38,914 nt of DNA, from contig JAFXIF010000015.1 in NCBI GenBank assembly GCA_017533325.1, positions 1-38,914 of the forward strand, read 5' to 3'. This DNA comes from Alphaproteobacteria bacterium (lineage in GTDB: Bacteria; Pseudomonadota; Alphaproteobacteria; CAAHEQ01; UBA3637). Below the pieces are notes generated by a model. That model was not told the DNA's origin and searched no databases. It worked only from the letters and a program-made list of their open reading frames with translations. Position 1 is the first letter of the stretch; the number at the start of each line of letters is the position of its first letter. The position numbers and the translations under genes were made by a program. Below, in pieces: positions 10,052-18,362 of the stretch.

Positions 10052-10519
10052 TTAAAACGGAATTTCATCATCAAAAGAATCGTTTGAAGATCCAAGCCCC
10101 GTTGCATCCCAACCGGAGGATGAGTTATTTGCATCAGATGAAACAGAAGAAGACCCGCCCATTCCTTCACCTTTGGCATCCAACAGCACTAATTCACCAC
10201 GGAAAGCTCCTAAAACTACTTCCGTTGTAAATCTTTCCTGACCGCTTTGGTCCGTGTATCTTCTTGTTTGAAGAGCCCCTTCCACATAAACTTTTGAACC
10301 TTTTTTCAAAAAGCGTTCTGCAAAATCGGCCAAATTTGCATTAAAAATGACAACACGATGCCATTCGGTTCTTTCTTGTCTTTCACCGGATTTATCTTTC
10401 CATGTGTCACTTGTGGCTACAGATAAGTGAGCAATTTTTTGACCCGCCGTTGAATGTCTGATTTCAGGATCACGTCCTAAATTGCCAACCAATGTAACTT
10501 TATTAATGCTACCTGCCAT
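10052..10519 (-). CDS. ssb: Single-stranded DNA-binding protein
   Basis: The 155-residue protein begins MAGSINKVTLVGNLGRDPEI, the standard OB-fold start of bacterial SSB. It continues with the EWHRVVIF and KGSKVYVEGALQTRRY core segments. A Ser/Gly/Asn-rich linker (about residues 115-145) leads to the acidic tip DDEIPF, which recruits replication and repair partners. The start follows an AAGGAA site. It lies 37 bases upstream of gyrA on the same strand and may be co-transcribed with it. It binds ssDNA during replication, recombination and repair. Confidence 0.97.
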   Translation of the reverse strand: MAGSINKVTLVGNLGRDPEIRHSTAGQKIAHLSVATSDTWKDKSGERQERTEWHRVVIFNANLADFAERFLKKGSKVYVEGALQTRRYTDQSGQERFTTEVVLGAFRGELVLLDAKGEGMGGSSSVSSDANNSSSGWDATGLGSSNDSFDDEIPF

Positions 10520-10667
10520 TTTAAATTCCTTTCTTTACTTTTCGTTACTCTTTCATTATGTCTTTTTGTCTGAAAAAAACAATCTTAATCACTTTACCTT
10601 TTTTTTCAAAAAAAGAAAAGCTTTTTTTATAGTTTTAAAGAAAAAAAACGCCGATTTTTAAGCCTTT

Positions 10668-11591
10668 TTAAACAAATTCTTTCGGCAGATAACTTAAATT
10701 TGTTTTTAAAACCTCTTGCGCAATAAAATGCCCCTTTGAAGCACAATTTTTAAAGTCATCTTTTTTATGATAAGCCAATAAAAAACCAGCAGCAAATCCA
10801 TCCCCTGCCCCATTGGTATTTTGAATATTTTCCAAACGAGGAGCCTCAAAGAAATATTTCTCAGTTTTATTAAATATTTCAACACCTTTTGCGCCACAGG
10901 TTTTAACACAAAGCGTTTGATTTAACTCTTTTTGATGAACGCCCAATGCTTCAAATTCATATTCATTTCCAAATAAAACATCTATTTGAGGCAACAATTT
11001 TAAAATTAAGTCTTTCTTATTTTGAACACAATGAACATCCGAGAGTGTTAAATAAACTTTTGTTCCTTGAAATTTTGCTCTTAAAATAACATCTTCAACC
11101 AACTCCGGTCGCCTGTTGATCATATACCCTTCCGTTAAAATGGATTTGGTCTGTTTTAACAATTCATCACTCACTTCTTGAGATGATAATAAATTAGCTG
11201 CACAAGGGCGCGCACATTGAGTTCTGTCTTTATCCGCATGGACCATCACAACACTGCATCCCGTTTTATCTTCAGGCGTTTGAATTAAGTAAGAAACAAC
11301 ATGATAATCTTTTAAACTTTTTTCAAAAAAATCCACCTCTTTATCTTTTCCGGCTTTGCCGATAAATCCTGCTTTTGAACCTAATAACGCCATATTTCTG
11401 ATCGTATTGGCTGCCGATCCACCCGCATAATCTGCCAATGAGGGTTTTTCTCTCAAATAAGAATGTTCCTCTCTTGTGGCAACAAAAAATAATCCTTTAA
11501 CCGGCAAAATTTTTTGCATCACAGGATCTGATTCATCAAATGCAATTATTTTATCGACAATGGCATCGCCGACACCCAATATATCCAACAT
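10668..11591 (-). CDS. PfkB-family carbohydrate/nucleoside kinase (adenosine kinase-like)
   Basis: This is a 307-residue ribokinase/PfkB-fold kinase. The N-terminal glycine motif GGSAANTIRNMALLG is the sugar-binding signature, and NTNGAGDGFAAGF near residue 255 holds the anion hole and catalytic Asp of PfkB signature 2. The opening LDILGVGDAIVDKI resembles alphaproteobacterial proteins annotated as adenosine kinase, so phosphorylation of adenosine or a related sugar is likely, but the substrate is not shown by sequence. The start has a GGGAG site and overlaps the upstream HAD gene by 41 bases, implying translational coupling. Confidence 0.88.
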   Translation of the reverse strand: MLDILGVGDAIVDKIIAFDESDPVMQKILPVKGLFFVATREEHSYLREKPSLADYAGGSAANTIRNMALLGSKAGFIGKAGKDKEVDFFEKSLKDYHVVSYLIQTPEDKTGCSVVMVHADKDRTQCARPCAANLLSSQEVSDELLKQTKSILTEGYMINRRPELVEDVILRAKFQGTKVYLTLSDVHCVQNKKDLILKLLPQIDVLFGNEYEFEALGVHQKELNQTLCVKTCGAKGVEIFNKTEKYFFEAPRLENIQNTNGAGDGFAAGFLLAYHKKDDFKNCASKGHFIAQEVLKTNLSYLPKEFV

Positions 11592-12168
11592 TTTTTTCTC
11601 CCGTTATTTTTTTTAAATTCTCAAAAGCCGTTTCTTTTTGAAAAACAAAACTTTTCATTCCGACATCTAAAGCAGCTTTAACATTTTCAAGTTTATCATC
11701 AATAAATAAAACATCTTTGGCATTCAGATTCATTTTTTTTAATACAGCACTAAAAATCCTTTTATCCGGTTTTAAAAGCCCTAATTGATAAGACGGAAAC
11801 ATAAGTTCTTTAGAAAAAGGAAGCCCATCCAAGGTTCCTTCAAAATTCGGCAAAGCATTTGAAAGCAATCCCATTTTAATATTTTTACTTTCAAGATAAC
11901 GCATTAACTCTTTCGTTTGCGGATAAACAGACCCCATTCCTTTTAATAAAGAGTCCTCAATTTCTTTTTGTGTTTTCAATGAATATTGAATATTTGTTTG
12001 CTGACACACATTTTTTGCAAAAGAAGAAAAAGAGATTTCTCCCGTCATCAACTCTTTCCATTGAAACGAATAAGTGGATTGATTGCTTTTTTTTGCTAAC
12101 CACTTTTTAAACGGCGTCAACGAATAAGGATAAATCACCCCACCACAATCAAATAAACAAACTTTCAT
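11551..12168 (-). CDS. HAD-superfamily hydrolase (subfamily IA)
   Basis: The 205-residue protein has the HAD motifs in order: nucleophile loop CLFDCGGVI near residue 8, motif II LLSNALPN near 102, a conserved Lys in LLKPDKRIF, and the acidic motif FIDDKLENVKAA near 155. The FDxGGV form with Gly in place of the second Asp is common in YihX-like phosphatases acting on sugar phosphates. It probably dephosphorylates a small metabolite. Its 3' end overlaps the PfkB kinase gene, so the two may act in the same nucleoside or sugar salvage step. The nearest AAAGGAG site is about 16 bases before the ATG, further than usual. Confidence 0.85.
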   Translation of the reverse strand: MKVCLFDCGGVIYPYSLTPFKKWLAKKSNQSTYSFQWKELMTGEISFSSFAKNVCQQTNIQYSLKTQKEIEDSLLKGMGSVYPQTKELMRYLESKNIKMGLLSNALPNFEGTLDGLPFSKELMFPSYQLGLLKPDKRIFSAVLKKMNLNAKDVLFIDDKLENVKAALDVGMKSFVFQKETAFENLKKITGEKNVGYIGCRRCHCR

Positions 12169-12223
12169 CTTTAACCGGCTTAAGCTCCTTTAATGCCATT
12201 TTAACCGGAGAAAGGAAAAAAGT

Positions 12224-12643
12224 CTAGCATTTATTTTCCCAAGGCAATTGAGGCGTTAAGGCAGGATACCTGATACCAACAATATCCGGCTCATAAGAAG
12301 ATTTACTTGATTGAAATAAAACACAGGTGATAAATTCATAATCTTTAAAAAGATTTTTCACCATTTCAAAACTACTCCCCGTTTCTGTTGCATCATCAAC
12401 AAGCAAAAATTTTGTCCCCGGCTTAAAATGTTCCAAAGTTGAACCACCATACCCGTTTTTTCTGGAATAATTAATATATTCCATTTTCCTTTTTAATTGG
12501 TAAGCAATATATCCCGAAGGAATTGAACCGCCTCGCCCTAAAGATACAACAGCTTCAACATTGATATTTTCTTTTTTTAATTGTTCAAGACAGTTCATCA
12601 TTGCTTCTTGAACTTCCATCCATGAAAAACGAATTTTTTTCAT
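12224..12643 (-). CDS. Phosphoribosyltransferase (xanthine/hypoxanthine-guanine type)
   Basis: This 139-residue class I phosphoribosyltransferase carries the PRPP-binding loop LLVDDATETGSS (about residues 80-91) and an N-terminal VVSLGRGGSIPSGYIA loop. Both resemble Gpt-type purine salvage enzymes, which join a purine base to PRPP. The start has a good AGGGGAC site. It lies about 55 bases upstream of the HAD/PfkB pair, suggesting a small purine or nucleoside salvage cluster. The base specificity cannot be read from the sequence. It ends in TAG. Confidence 0.85.
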   Translation of the reverse strand: MKKIRFSWMEVQEAMMNCLEQLKKENINVEAVVSLGRGGSIPSGYIAYQLKRKMEYINYSRKNGYGGSTLEHFKPGTKFLLVDDATETGSSFEMVKNLFKDYEFITCVLFQSSKSSYEPDIVGIRYPALTPQLPWENKC

Positions 12644-12771
12644 ATATTTTGTCCCCTTTGATTCAATTTTAAAATTATATAAAAAGGAAACAAAAAAAAC
12701 AATTCTTTTTTTATTTCATCTTTATTTTTCGATAAAAATAAGGTATATACTCTTAAATAAAGGAGCAAAAA

Positions 12772-13032
12772 ATGAAATTTAAAATTCAGATAAGTTTAAT
12801 TATTGTTTTGTTTTTATTAAATGTTTCTTCTTATATTTGGACATTTTTTGACTCATTTGCCCTTCAAAATAAAGAAGTTTATGGTATTATCTCAATATTT
12901 AATGATTTTATCTTTGTTGTTTGTTTTTTAGCAGGCCTTCGCGGTTTAAAGAGGGCAAAATTCAACTCATCGATTTTATTTTTAAGTATTCCGCTTATTT
13001 ATACGCTTTTTTTAATTTTAAATTTCAGATAA
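12772..13032 (+). CDS. Small three-helix membrane protein of unknown function
   Basis: The 86-residue protein follows a clear AAAGGAG site. It consists of three hydrophobic segments (about residues 6-26, 40-58 and 66-84) separated by short polar turns, with basic GLKRAKF between helices two and three. I do not recognise a family. It is divergent from the phosphoribosyltransferase gene and lies 32 bases upstream of the YggU-like gene, so the two may be co-transcribed. A TATACT-like -10 lies just upstream, near 12744, without a convincing -35. Confidence 0.65.
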   Translation: MKFKIQISLIIVLFLLNVSSYIWTFFDSFALQNKEVYGIISIFNDFIFVVCFLAGLRGLKRAKFNSSILFLSIPLIYTLFLILNFR

Positions 13033-13064
13033 AATTTTAGTTAACCAGAAGAAAGAAGTTATCC

Positions 13065-13361
13065 ATGCCTTTTTTTATCATTCACCAAGAATATATTGAA
13101 ATTAACGTCCGCATTCATCCGGGGGCTAAAAAAACGGCATTTAACGGTATATGGGATGATAAACAACTTAAAATAAACATTCAAACGCCACCGGTTGACG
13201 GTAAAGCAAACGAAGCCTTAATCGTTTTTCTATCAAAATTTTTTCATATCAGAAAAAGCGCCGTTCTTTTACTTTCAGGCGAAACTTCAAGAGAAAAGAA
13301 ACTGGCACTTTATGATATTGATGAAAAAACTTTTATGAAAAAAATATCTCCATACTTATAA
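13065..13361 (+). CDS. DUF167 / YggU family protein
   Basis: The 98-residue protein has the DUF167 core: VRIHPGAKKTAFNG, then LKINIQTPPVDGKANEALI and LLSGETSREKKL. The family is a small alpha/beta fold of unknown biochemical role found across bacteria. The length is typical. It converges on oadB with only one base between the two stop codons, so no terminator fits between them. Confidence 0.92.
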   Translation: MPFFIIHQEYIEINVRIHPGAKKTAFNGIWDDKQLKINIQTPPVDGKANEALIVFLSKFFHIRKSAVLLLSGETSREKKLALYDIDEKTFMKKISPYL

Positions 13362-13362
13362 A

Positions 13363-14610
13363 TCAACAAAGAGCAAGCAAAATACCGGCTGCAATGGCTG
13401 ATCCCAAAGCCCCCGAAACATTTGCCCCCATAGCGTGCATTAACAAATGATTATCCGGATTTTCTTCCACACTTAATTTTTCGCTGACTCTGGCTGCCAT
13501 CGGAATTGCAGAAACACCGGCAGAACCGATAAGCGGATTAATTTTATTTTTTAAAAATAAATTCATGACTTTTGCCATTAAAACACCGCTAGCCGATCCA
13601 ACCACAAAAGCAACCATTCCCAAAATCAAAATAACCAATGTTTTGGAAACCAAGAATAAATCGGCTGACAGTTTTGACCCCACTGAAATCCCTAATAAAA
13701 TTGTGACAATATTAATCAATTCATTCGAGGCAGTTTTGGAAAGTCGATCGGCAACCCCTGATTCTTTTAATAAGTTTCCAAACATCAGCATACCGATTAA
13801 AGGCAAAGCCAATGGAACAAAAAGACCGGTCAATATAATAACTAAAATCGGGAATAAAATTCTTTCTTTTTTGGAAACGGGGCGTAATTGTCCCATTTGA
13901 ATCATACGTTCGTTTTTCGTTGTTAATGCCCGCATCACCGGCGGTTGAATCACCGGCACAAGTGCCATATATGAATAAGCGGCCACGGCAATAGCCCCCA
14001 ACAATTCCGGAGCCAATCTAGACGCTAAGAAGATAGAGGTCGGGCCATCTGCACCTCCGATAATGGCAATGGATGCTGCTTGTTTAATCGACAAAGAAAT
14101 ATCAGGAAAAATTCCCGTTAAACAAATAGCGCCCAAAAAAGTTCCGAAAATGGCAAATTGAGCCGCACCACCTAAAAAAGCTGTTTTAGGATTGGCAAGC
14201 ATAGGAGAAAAATCAATCATTGCCCCCACGCCCATAAAAATTAAAAGCGGAAATAAACCATTTTCAATACCGGTATGATAAAGAATATAAAGCAATCCGC
14301 CTTCCTCAGTTAAACCTGCTCCCGGAATATTTGATAGCACCCCTCCGATTGCAATCGGGATTAAAAGTAATGGTTCAAACTTTTTACAAATACCCAAATA
14401 AAGCAAAAAGCAACAAATGGCTATCATTAAAATTCTGGATATTCCTAAAGGAAGAAGCATACCTGCCGGTGTTGCCTCTTGAAACAATTGCCAAAGCGCC
14501 GTTTGTTTTAAAATTTGCATAACGCTTTCATTATAAAGCGCCAACTCAACACATCCGAAAATCGAAAGAAGGATACAAGCGCTCCAAAAAAAGACAGGAT
14601 ATTTTTTCAT
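13363..14610 (-). CDS. oadB: Oxaloacetate decarboxylase beta subunit (sodium-pumping membrane decarboxylase)
   Basis: This 415-residue polytopic membrane protein belongs to the OadB/MmdB/GcdB family, which decarboxylates carboxybiotin and couples it to Na+ export. The conserved [19 protein letters not shown] segment (about residues 180-200) contains the Asp essential for Na+ transport. It is followed by [20 protein letters not shown], and the C-terminal half has conserved SVGSKLSAD and [13 protein letters not shown] motifs. The ATG follows the OadA stop codon directly, so the operon is tightly coupled. The gene ends in TGA. Confidence 0.95.
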   Translation of the reverse strand: MKKYPVFFWSACILLSIFGCVELALYNESVMQILKQTALWQLFQEATPAGMLLPLGISRILMIAICCFLLYLGICKKFEPLLLIPIAIGGVLSNIPGAGLTEEGGLLYILYHTGIENGLFPLLIFMGVGAMIDFSPMLANPKTAFLGGAAQFAIFGTFLGAICLTGIFPDISLSIKQAASIAIIGGADGPTSIFLASRLAPELLGAIAVAAYSYMALVPVIQPPVMRALTTKNERMIQMGQLRPVSKKERILFPILVIILTGLFVPLALPLIGMLMFGNLLKESGVADRLSKTASNELINIVTILLGISVGSKLSADLFLVSKTLVILILGMVAFVVGSASGVLMAKVMNLFLKNKINPLIGSAGVSAIPMAARVSEKLSVEENPDNHLLMHAMGANVSGALGSAIAAGILLALC

Positions 14611-15462
14611 TTACTTAACCTCAAATAATTTTTGATTGGTTTCAACCTGCGCGCCGACTGAAACAAACATATCTGTTATTTTTCCGTTTTGCGGTGCTTG
14701 AATAAATGTTTCCATTTTCATCACTTCCACACAAAGAACATTTTCCCCTTTTTTAACTTCTTTTCCCAAAGGAGCCAAAATTGAGGTAACTGTCCCCGGC
14801 ATTTTTGCTTTAACAACAACACCATTTCCGGCAGGATTACTAACATCTTCTCCGGTGGATTTTAAATTTTCTTCAAGCGCAGAAAAATCAGAAATTTGAT
14901 ATTCCTTTCCATTGACAAATGCTTTTTCCCCATTAAGCTTAACTTCATATTTTTCACCATTAATCGACACTTGATAGGAATTGGTTTCTTTGCTTTTATC
15001 TTTTTTCGTTTCTTTATATCTGACACCAACTTTGCCTTTTCCTTCTAAAAAGGCAATACCTTTGGCACCGCAAGCAGCCGTAATGAAAACATTTTCATCT
15101 GTTACTTCTAAATTATGCTCTTTTAAAATTCCTTCATAATGAGCCCTGCTCTTCTTTGGATTTTTATCATTAATGGATAAAACGCTTTCTTTTGTCGGCT
15201 CTAATCCTAATTGTTCAGACGCAATTTGAACAACTTTTTTATCCGGCGCCACCGGCGTTTTCCCAAAATAACCCAACACCATTTTACCATATCCTTCGGC
15301 AATTTTTTGCCATGGACCGAACATCACATTATTAAACGCTTGTTGGAAATAAAATTGAGAAACAGGAGTAACAGAAGTTCCAAATCCGCCTTTTAAAACA
15401 ACTTCTTCCATCGCCTTAATCATTTCTGAATATTTATCCATCAAATTATTATCACGAAGCAT
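14611..15462 (-). CDS. oadA: Oxaloacetate decarboxylase alpha subunit, C-terminal part with biotin domain
   Basis: This 283-residue open frame is the rear half of OadA. It opens in the conserved MLRDNNLMDKY region, has TSVTPVSQFYFQQAFNNV, and ends in a biotin carrier domain with VEVMKMETF (biotin attached at K249). It reads in the same frame as the preceding N-terminal half: TGA at 15489-15487, then eight sense codons (GALTANTQ), then this ATG. There is no good ribosome site for the ATG, since GGAG is about 20 bases away. The split is therefore most simply one nonsense change (GGA to TGA) in a full-length oadA of about 605 codons. Readthrough or reinitiation could still make both halves. Confidence 0.9.
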   Translation of the reverse strand: MLRDNNLMDKYSEMIKAMEEVVLKGGFGTSVTPVSQFYFQQAFNNVMFGPWQKIAEGYGKMVLGYFGKTPVAPDKKVVQIASEQLGLEPTKESVLSINDKNPKKSRAHYEGILKEHNLEVTDENVFITAACGAKGIAFLEGKGKVGVRYKETKKDKSKETNSYQVSINGEKYEVKLNGEKAFVNGKEYQISDFSALEENLKSTGEDVSNPAGNGVVVKAKMPGTVTSILAPLGKEVKKGENVLCVEVMKMETFIQAPQNGKITDMFVSVGAQVETNQKLFEVK

Positions 15463-15486
15463 TTGTGTATTGGCAGTTAACGCTCC

Positions 15487-16428
15487 TCACGGCATAGGAG
15501 ACCAAGGAATCATCGGTTCCGTATGCAACGCTTCAGGTGGAATAAAATAATCATTTAACGCTTCTTTAAAATGATCTTCCACTTTCATCAAGGCATCAAT
15601 ATCGCAATCTAATTCATAATCAGATCCGCGCAAAGCATGCCATAAAGTTGCCACATCAGGTTGACACGTTCCCCCTGAAACAGGAGCCATGGATAAATCC
15701 ACCCGATGAGCCCCACCCTCAATCGCAGCCAAATAACAAGCCAACCCAGTGCCTGCCGTTTCATGTGAATGATATTGAATCAAGATATCATCCCCTAAAA
15801 TTTTACGCGCCCGCTTAATTGTTTCATAAACAACTTTTGGTGTTGCCGTTCCTGAGGCATCTTTAAAACAAACCGAATCAAAAGGCATTTTGCTTTTAAT
15901 AAACGCTTTTAATCTGGCCTCATAAAACTCCGGTGTATGAGCACCCTTACAATGAGGCGGCAAACTCATCATGGCAACACAAAGCTGATGCTTTAATCCG
16001 GCTTTATGAATAGCTTTTGCACTGTAAATCAAATTTTCCGGATCATTGAGCGCATCAAAATTTCGGATAGTTGTCATACCATGTTTTTTAAACATTTTAG
16101 CATGTAAATCAATCATATCGGAACTTTGAGAATCAAGCGCAACAACATTCACCCCTCGCGCCAATGTTTGAAGATTAACGTTTTTTCCCGCAATTTTTCG
16201 AAACGAATCCATCACATCAAAGGCATTTTCATTATTATAGAAAAACGAAGCTTGAAAAGAAGCTCCGCCACCGGCTTCAATGTTTTTCACACCGGCATCA
16301 ACAGCTTCTTTCACAATCGGCAAATAATCTTTAGATAAAACACGCGCACCGAAAACGGACTGAAACCCATCTCGAAATGCCGTACATAACCAATCTATTT
16401 TCTTTTGTTTTCTTGTTTTTGAAACCAT
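15487..16428 (-). CDS. oadA: Oxaloacetate decarboxylase alpha subunit, N-terminal carboxyltransferase domain
   Basis: The 313-residue HMGL-like TIM barrel transfers CO2 from oxaloacetate (or a related acid) to biotin. Metal and active-site motifs are present: FRDGFQS (D20), CFKDASG with the carboxylatable Lys K189, and the metal-binding YHSHETAG (H220, H222). It is more divergent than Klebsiella OadA, so pyruvate carboxylase-like or other acyl substrates cannot be excluded. The frame ends SPMP-TGA, where the family has Pro-Gly-Gly, so TGA replaces the first Gly. It starts directly after the oadG stop with an AGGGG site. Confidence 0.9.
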   Translation of the reverse strand: MVSKTRKQKKIDWLCTAFRDGFQSVFGARVLSKDYLPIVKEAVDAGVKNIEAGGGASFQASFFYNNENAFDVMDSFRKIAGKNVNLQTLARGVNVVALDSQSSDMIDLHAKMFKKHGMTTIRNFDALNDPENLIYSAKAIHKAGLKHQLCVAMMSLPPHCKGAHTPEFYEARLKAFIKSKMPFDSVCFKDASGTATPKVVYETIKRARKILGDDILIQYHSHETAGTGLACYLAAIEGGAHRVDLSMAPVSGGTCQPDVATLWHALRGSDYELDCDIDALMKVEDHFKEALNDYFIPPEALHTEPMIPWSPMP

Positions 16429-16608
16429 TTATTTCCCCTTTTTTTCTTTCAATGCCAACACAACGGCCAACGCTTCTTTATCTAAAGTTTGTTTGGTATA
16501 ACCTGTTAAAATAACTCTTAATAAATTCATAAAACACACAAGCAAAAATAAAAAGAAAAAAACACTGCCCATGCCCATAACGGTAATTAAAAAACTTTGT
16601 TCAATCAT
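16429..16608 (-). CDS. oadG: Oxaloacetate decarboxylase gamma subunit
   Basis: This small membrane-anchor subunit organises the alpha and beta subunits of the Na+ pump. The protein has one N-terminal transmembrane helix (ITVMGMGSVFFFLFLLVCFM) and a short polar tail. I place the start at the ATG of MIEQSFLI, seven bases after AAGGGGG, giving 59 residues. An upstream in-frame ATG would add 17 residues but has no ribosome site. The OadG family is poorly conserved, so the call rests on length, topology, and the position directly ahead of oadA and oadB. Confidence 0.8.
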   Translation of the reverse strand: MIEQSFLITVMGMGSVFFFLFLLVCFMNLLRVILTGYTKQTLDKEALAVVLALKEKKGK

Positions 16609-16739
16609 AATTGCCCCCTTACTTTTTTTAAGAATAACATCTAAAAAAAACGAATGCAAGGTCTTTTACTTTTTGCTTTTAAAAAAAACAAGATGTCAAC
16701 CATTAAAAAAGTTGATTTTTTTTCAAAAAAACGATAGGT

Positions 16740-16750
16740 TATAATATACT
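16740..16750 (+). promoter_or_regulatory. Possible -10 region for the lysozyme-like gene
   Basis: TATAAT (16740-16745) overlaps TATACT (16745-16750), about 20 bases before the ATG at 16769. No well-spaced -35 is evident. The divergent oad operon starts on the other side of this 160-base gap. Confidence 0.35.
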
Positions 16751-16768
16751 ATAACAAAAAGGGTCAAA

Positions 16769-18349
16769 ATGAAGAAAATATTTTATAAACTTTTTATTTT
16801 AGGAGGTCTTTTAACAAGCACAACGCTGATTTCTAATTCGAAATCGGGGAAAAAAGATATTGCGATACCAAATGTGCCGGCTCAAAAAGAAATGCCTAAA
16901 GAAAAAGCAACACCTTTACCTGTTCAAAAAGAAGCCCCCGAATTAAAGGAGGAAGAAGCTCTGAAAACAACTCCTCAAGCAAAAACGGTTGAAACAAAAG
17001 AGGGTAAAAAATCAAAATATTCTTCTGCATTGTTAACTTTTTTAAGAACTCTACCACCATTAGTTAAAAAAACACAAATTTTCCCGCATATAAACGAAAT
17101 TAAACTGCCAACTAAAGAGGAATTTAAAACCTTTATCGAACACCAAAAACAATTATTAAAAGAGGAAGAACTCGCCTCTCGTTATAGCTTTATTCGTCAT
17201 CTTATGGCGCCGACTTATTTAATCGAAAGCACAAGAGTTGATATTGATGAAAATAATATTGTTCACAGCCTTCCGATGGAATGTTTTTATTTTTGCGAAA
17301 GCAATGCCTTGACCATTGGCTATGGGTTAAAAATTGAATTTAACGGAAAAAGACTTGCACCGGAAGGGATTGCCGCTCTTGAAAGTTTAGACATCAAAGT
17401 AAACGGCCGTTCTCTCTCTCAACAAGAAAAAGAAGACCTCGCCTATCAGTGCATCAACAAAAGAGATGCTTATGATAAAAAGCACTCGCCAAATCTTTCA
17501 CAAATGAGATATGAAGCGCAACGGGAAATTTTATTTCCAAACGGGCAGCCCTCTATTTCAAAAGAAAATGCTCTTGCCAGCATGCAAATTGAATATACTG
17601 ATAAGCTTGAAAGGCTTTTAAGAAGAAATCCGTTTTTGGGGAATTCTTTTTATTCTCAATCTCTTGGAACTGATCTTGCTTACCAATACGGAAACGGAGG
17701 CGTCACAAACTGCAACTATTATAAACAGGCAAAAAATAAAGTATTATCAAGCACAATTTCTGCAGGGAAAGATGATCGCTTAAAAATCAGAAAATATTTA
17801 TGCGCACTGGCATACAGATATCATCAAGACACTCTCAAAAGAAAAGGCGCGCAAATTACTCAAGAAGAGCAAAATGCCTTTACATTATTTGCCCTTCAGA
17901 AATATTTTGAACTTTTTAAAAATGACATCATGCAAAGAAGCGCTCATCATATTATGCTTCTTGAAAACTTTATGACGCTTGTGATGATGCAACACCAGCA
18001 AGATCTTCAAGAAATTCCCTTGAGATCCTTTCAAATAGTTGAATGCGAACAAAAAGCTCATAAACTTGTTTATCATGACTTGTTCCATTCCTCCCCTATT
18101 TTACAACTTCCCAAAAAAATTCGGCCTATTACAATGGTTGATGCCATAAAGGGATCTAAAAAAAGTTTGGATGCCTGGATGAAACCGAGACGACTTTCTT
18201 TAAAACCGGAAGAATTTATGGAAAAGATTTTATTTGAAGAAGCTGAAAAAAAGATTAAAGTTTACAACAAAAAAAATAAGAAAAGTATTTCTATTAAAAG
18301 AACGCCTTCCAGACCTAATATTGCTAGGAACAAAGGAAGCGAAAGATAA
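16769..18349 (+). CDS. Exported protein with a possible lysozyme (GH24)-like domain
   Basis: The 526-residue protein has a signal-like N-terminus (KLFILGGLLTSTTLIS) and a Lys/Glu/Pro-rich linker to about residue 90. The middle contains CESNALTIGYGLKIEF; TIGYG is the hallmark of T4-type and phage lysozymes. Further segments resemble the same fold in order: ISKENALASMQIEYTDKLERLL, then TDLAYQYGNGGV. The upstream Glu (about residue 153, IESTRVD) could be the catalytic acid, but its spacing to TIGYG is longer than usual. The C-terminus is Lys-rich and basic. A peptidoglycan-acting envelope enzyme is plausible but unproven. It is 13 bases upstream of trpS. Confidence 0.6.
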   Translation: MKKIFYKLFILGGLLTSTTLISNSKSGKKDIAIPNVPAQKEMPKEKATPLPVQKEAPELKEEEALKTTPQAKTVETKEGKKSKYSSALLTFLRTLPPLVKKTQIFPHINEIKLPTKEEFKTFIEHQKQLLKEEELASRYSFIRHLMAPTYLIESTRVDIDENNIVHSLPMECFYFCESNALTIGYGLKIEFNGKRLAPEGIAALESLDIKVNGRSLSQQEKEDLAYQCINKRDAYDKKHSPNLSQMRYEAQREILFPNGQPSISKENALASMQIEYTDKLERLLRRNPFLGNSFYSQSLGTDLAYQYGNGGVTNCNYYKQAKNKVLSSTISAGKDDRLKIRKYLCALAYRYHQDTLKRKGAQITQEEQNAFTLFALQKYFELFKNDIMQRSAHHIMLLENFMTLVMMQHQQDLQEIPLRSFQIVECEQKAHKLVYHDLFHSSPILQLPKKIRPITMVDAIKGSKKSLDAWMKPRRLSLKPEEFMEKILFEEAEKKIKVYNKKNKKSISIKRTPSRPNIARNKGSER

Positions 18350-18362
18350 AAAAGGATAAAAA

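Noticed and set aside
15487-15489. UGA recoded as glycine (alternative genetic code)
   Set aside because: prfB keeps its UGA frameshift signal with an intact RF2, and UGA ends oadB, PiT and the YhdP-like gene sensibly, so the standard code applies.
16609-16659. Longer oadG start at 16659
   Set aside because: The internal ATG at 16608 has a strong AAGGGGG site, and the upstream residues are not OadG-like.
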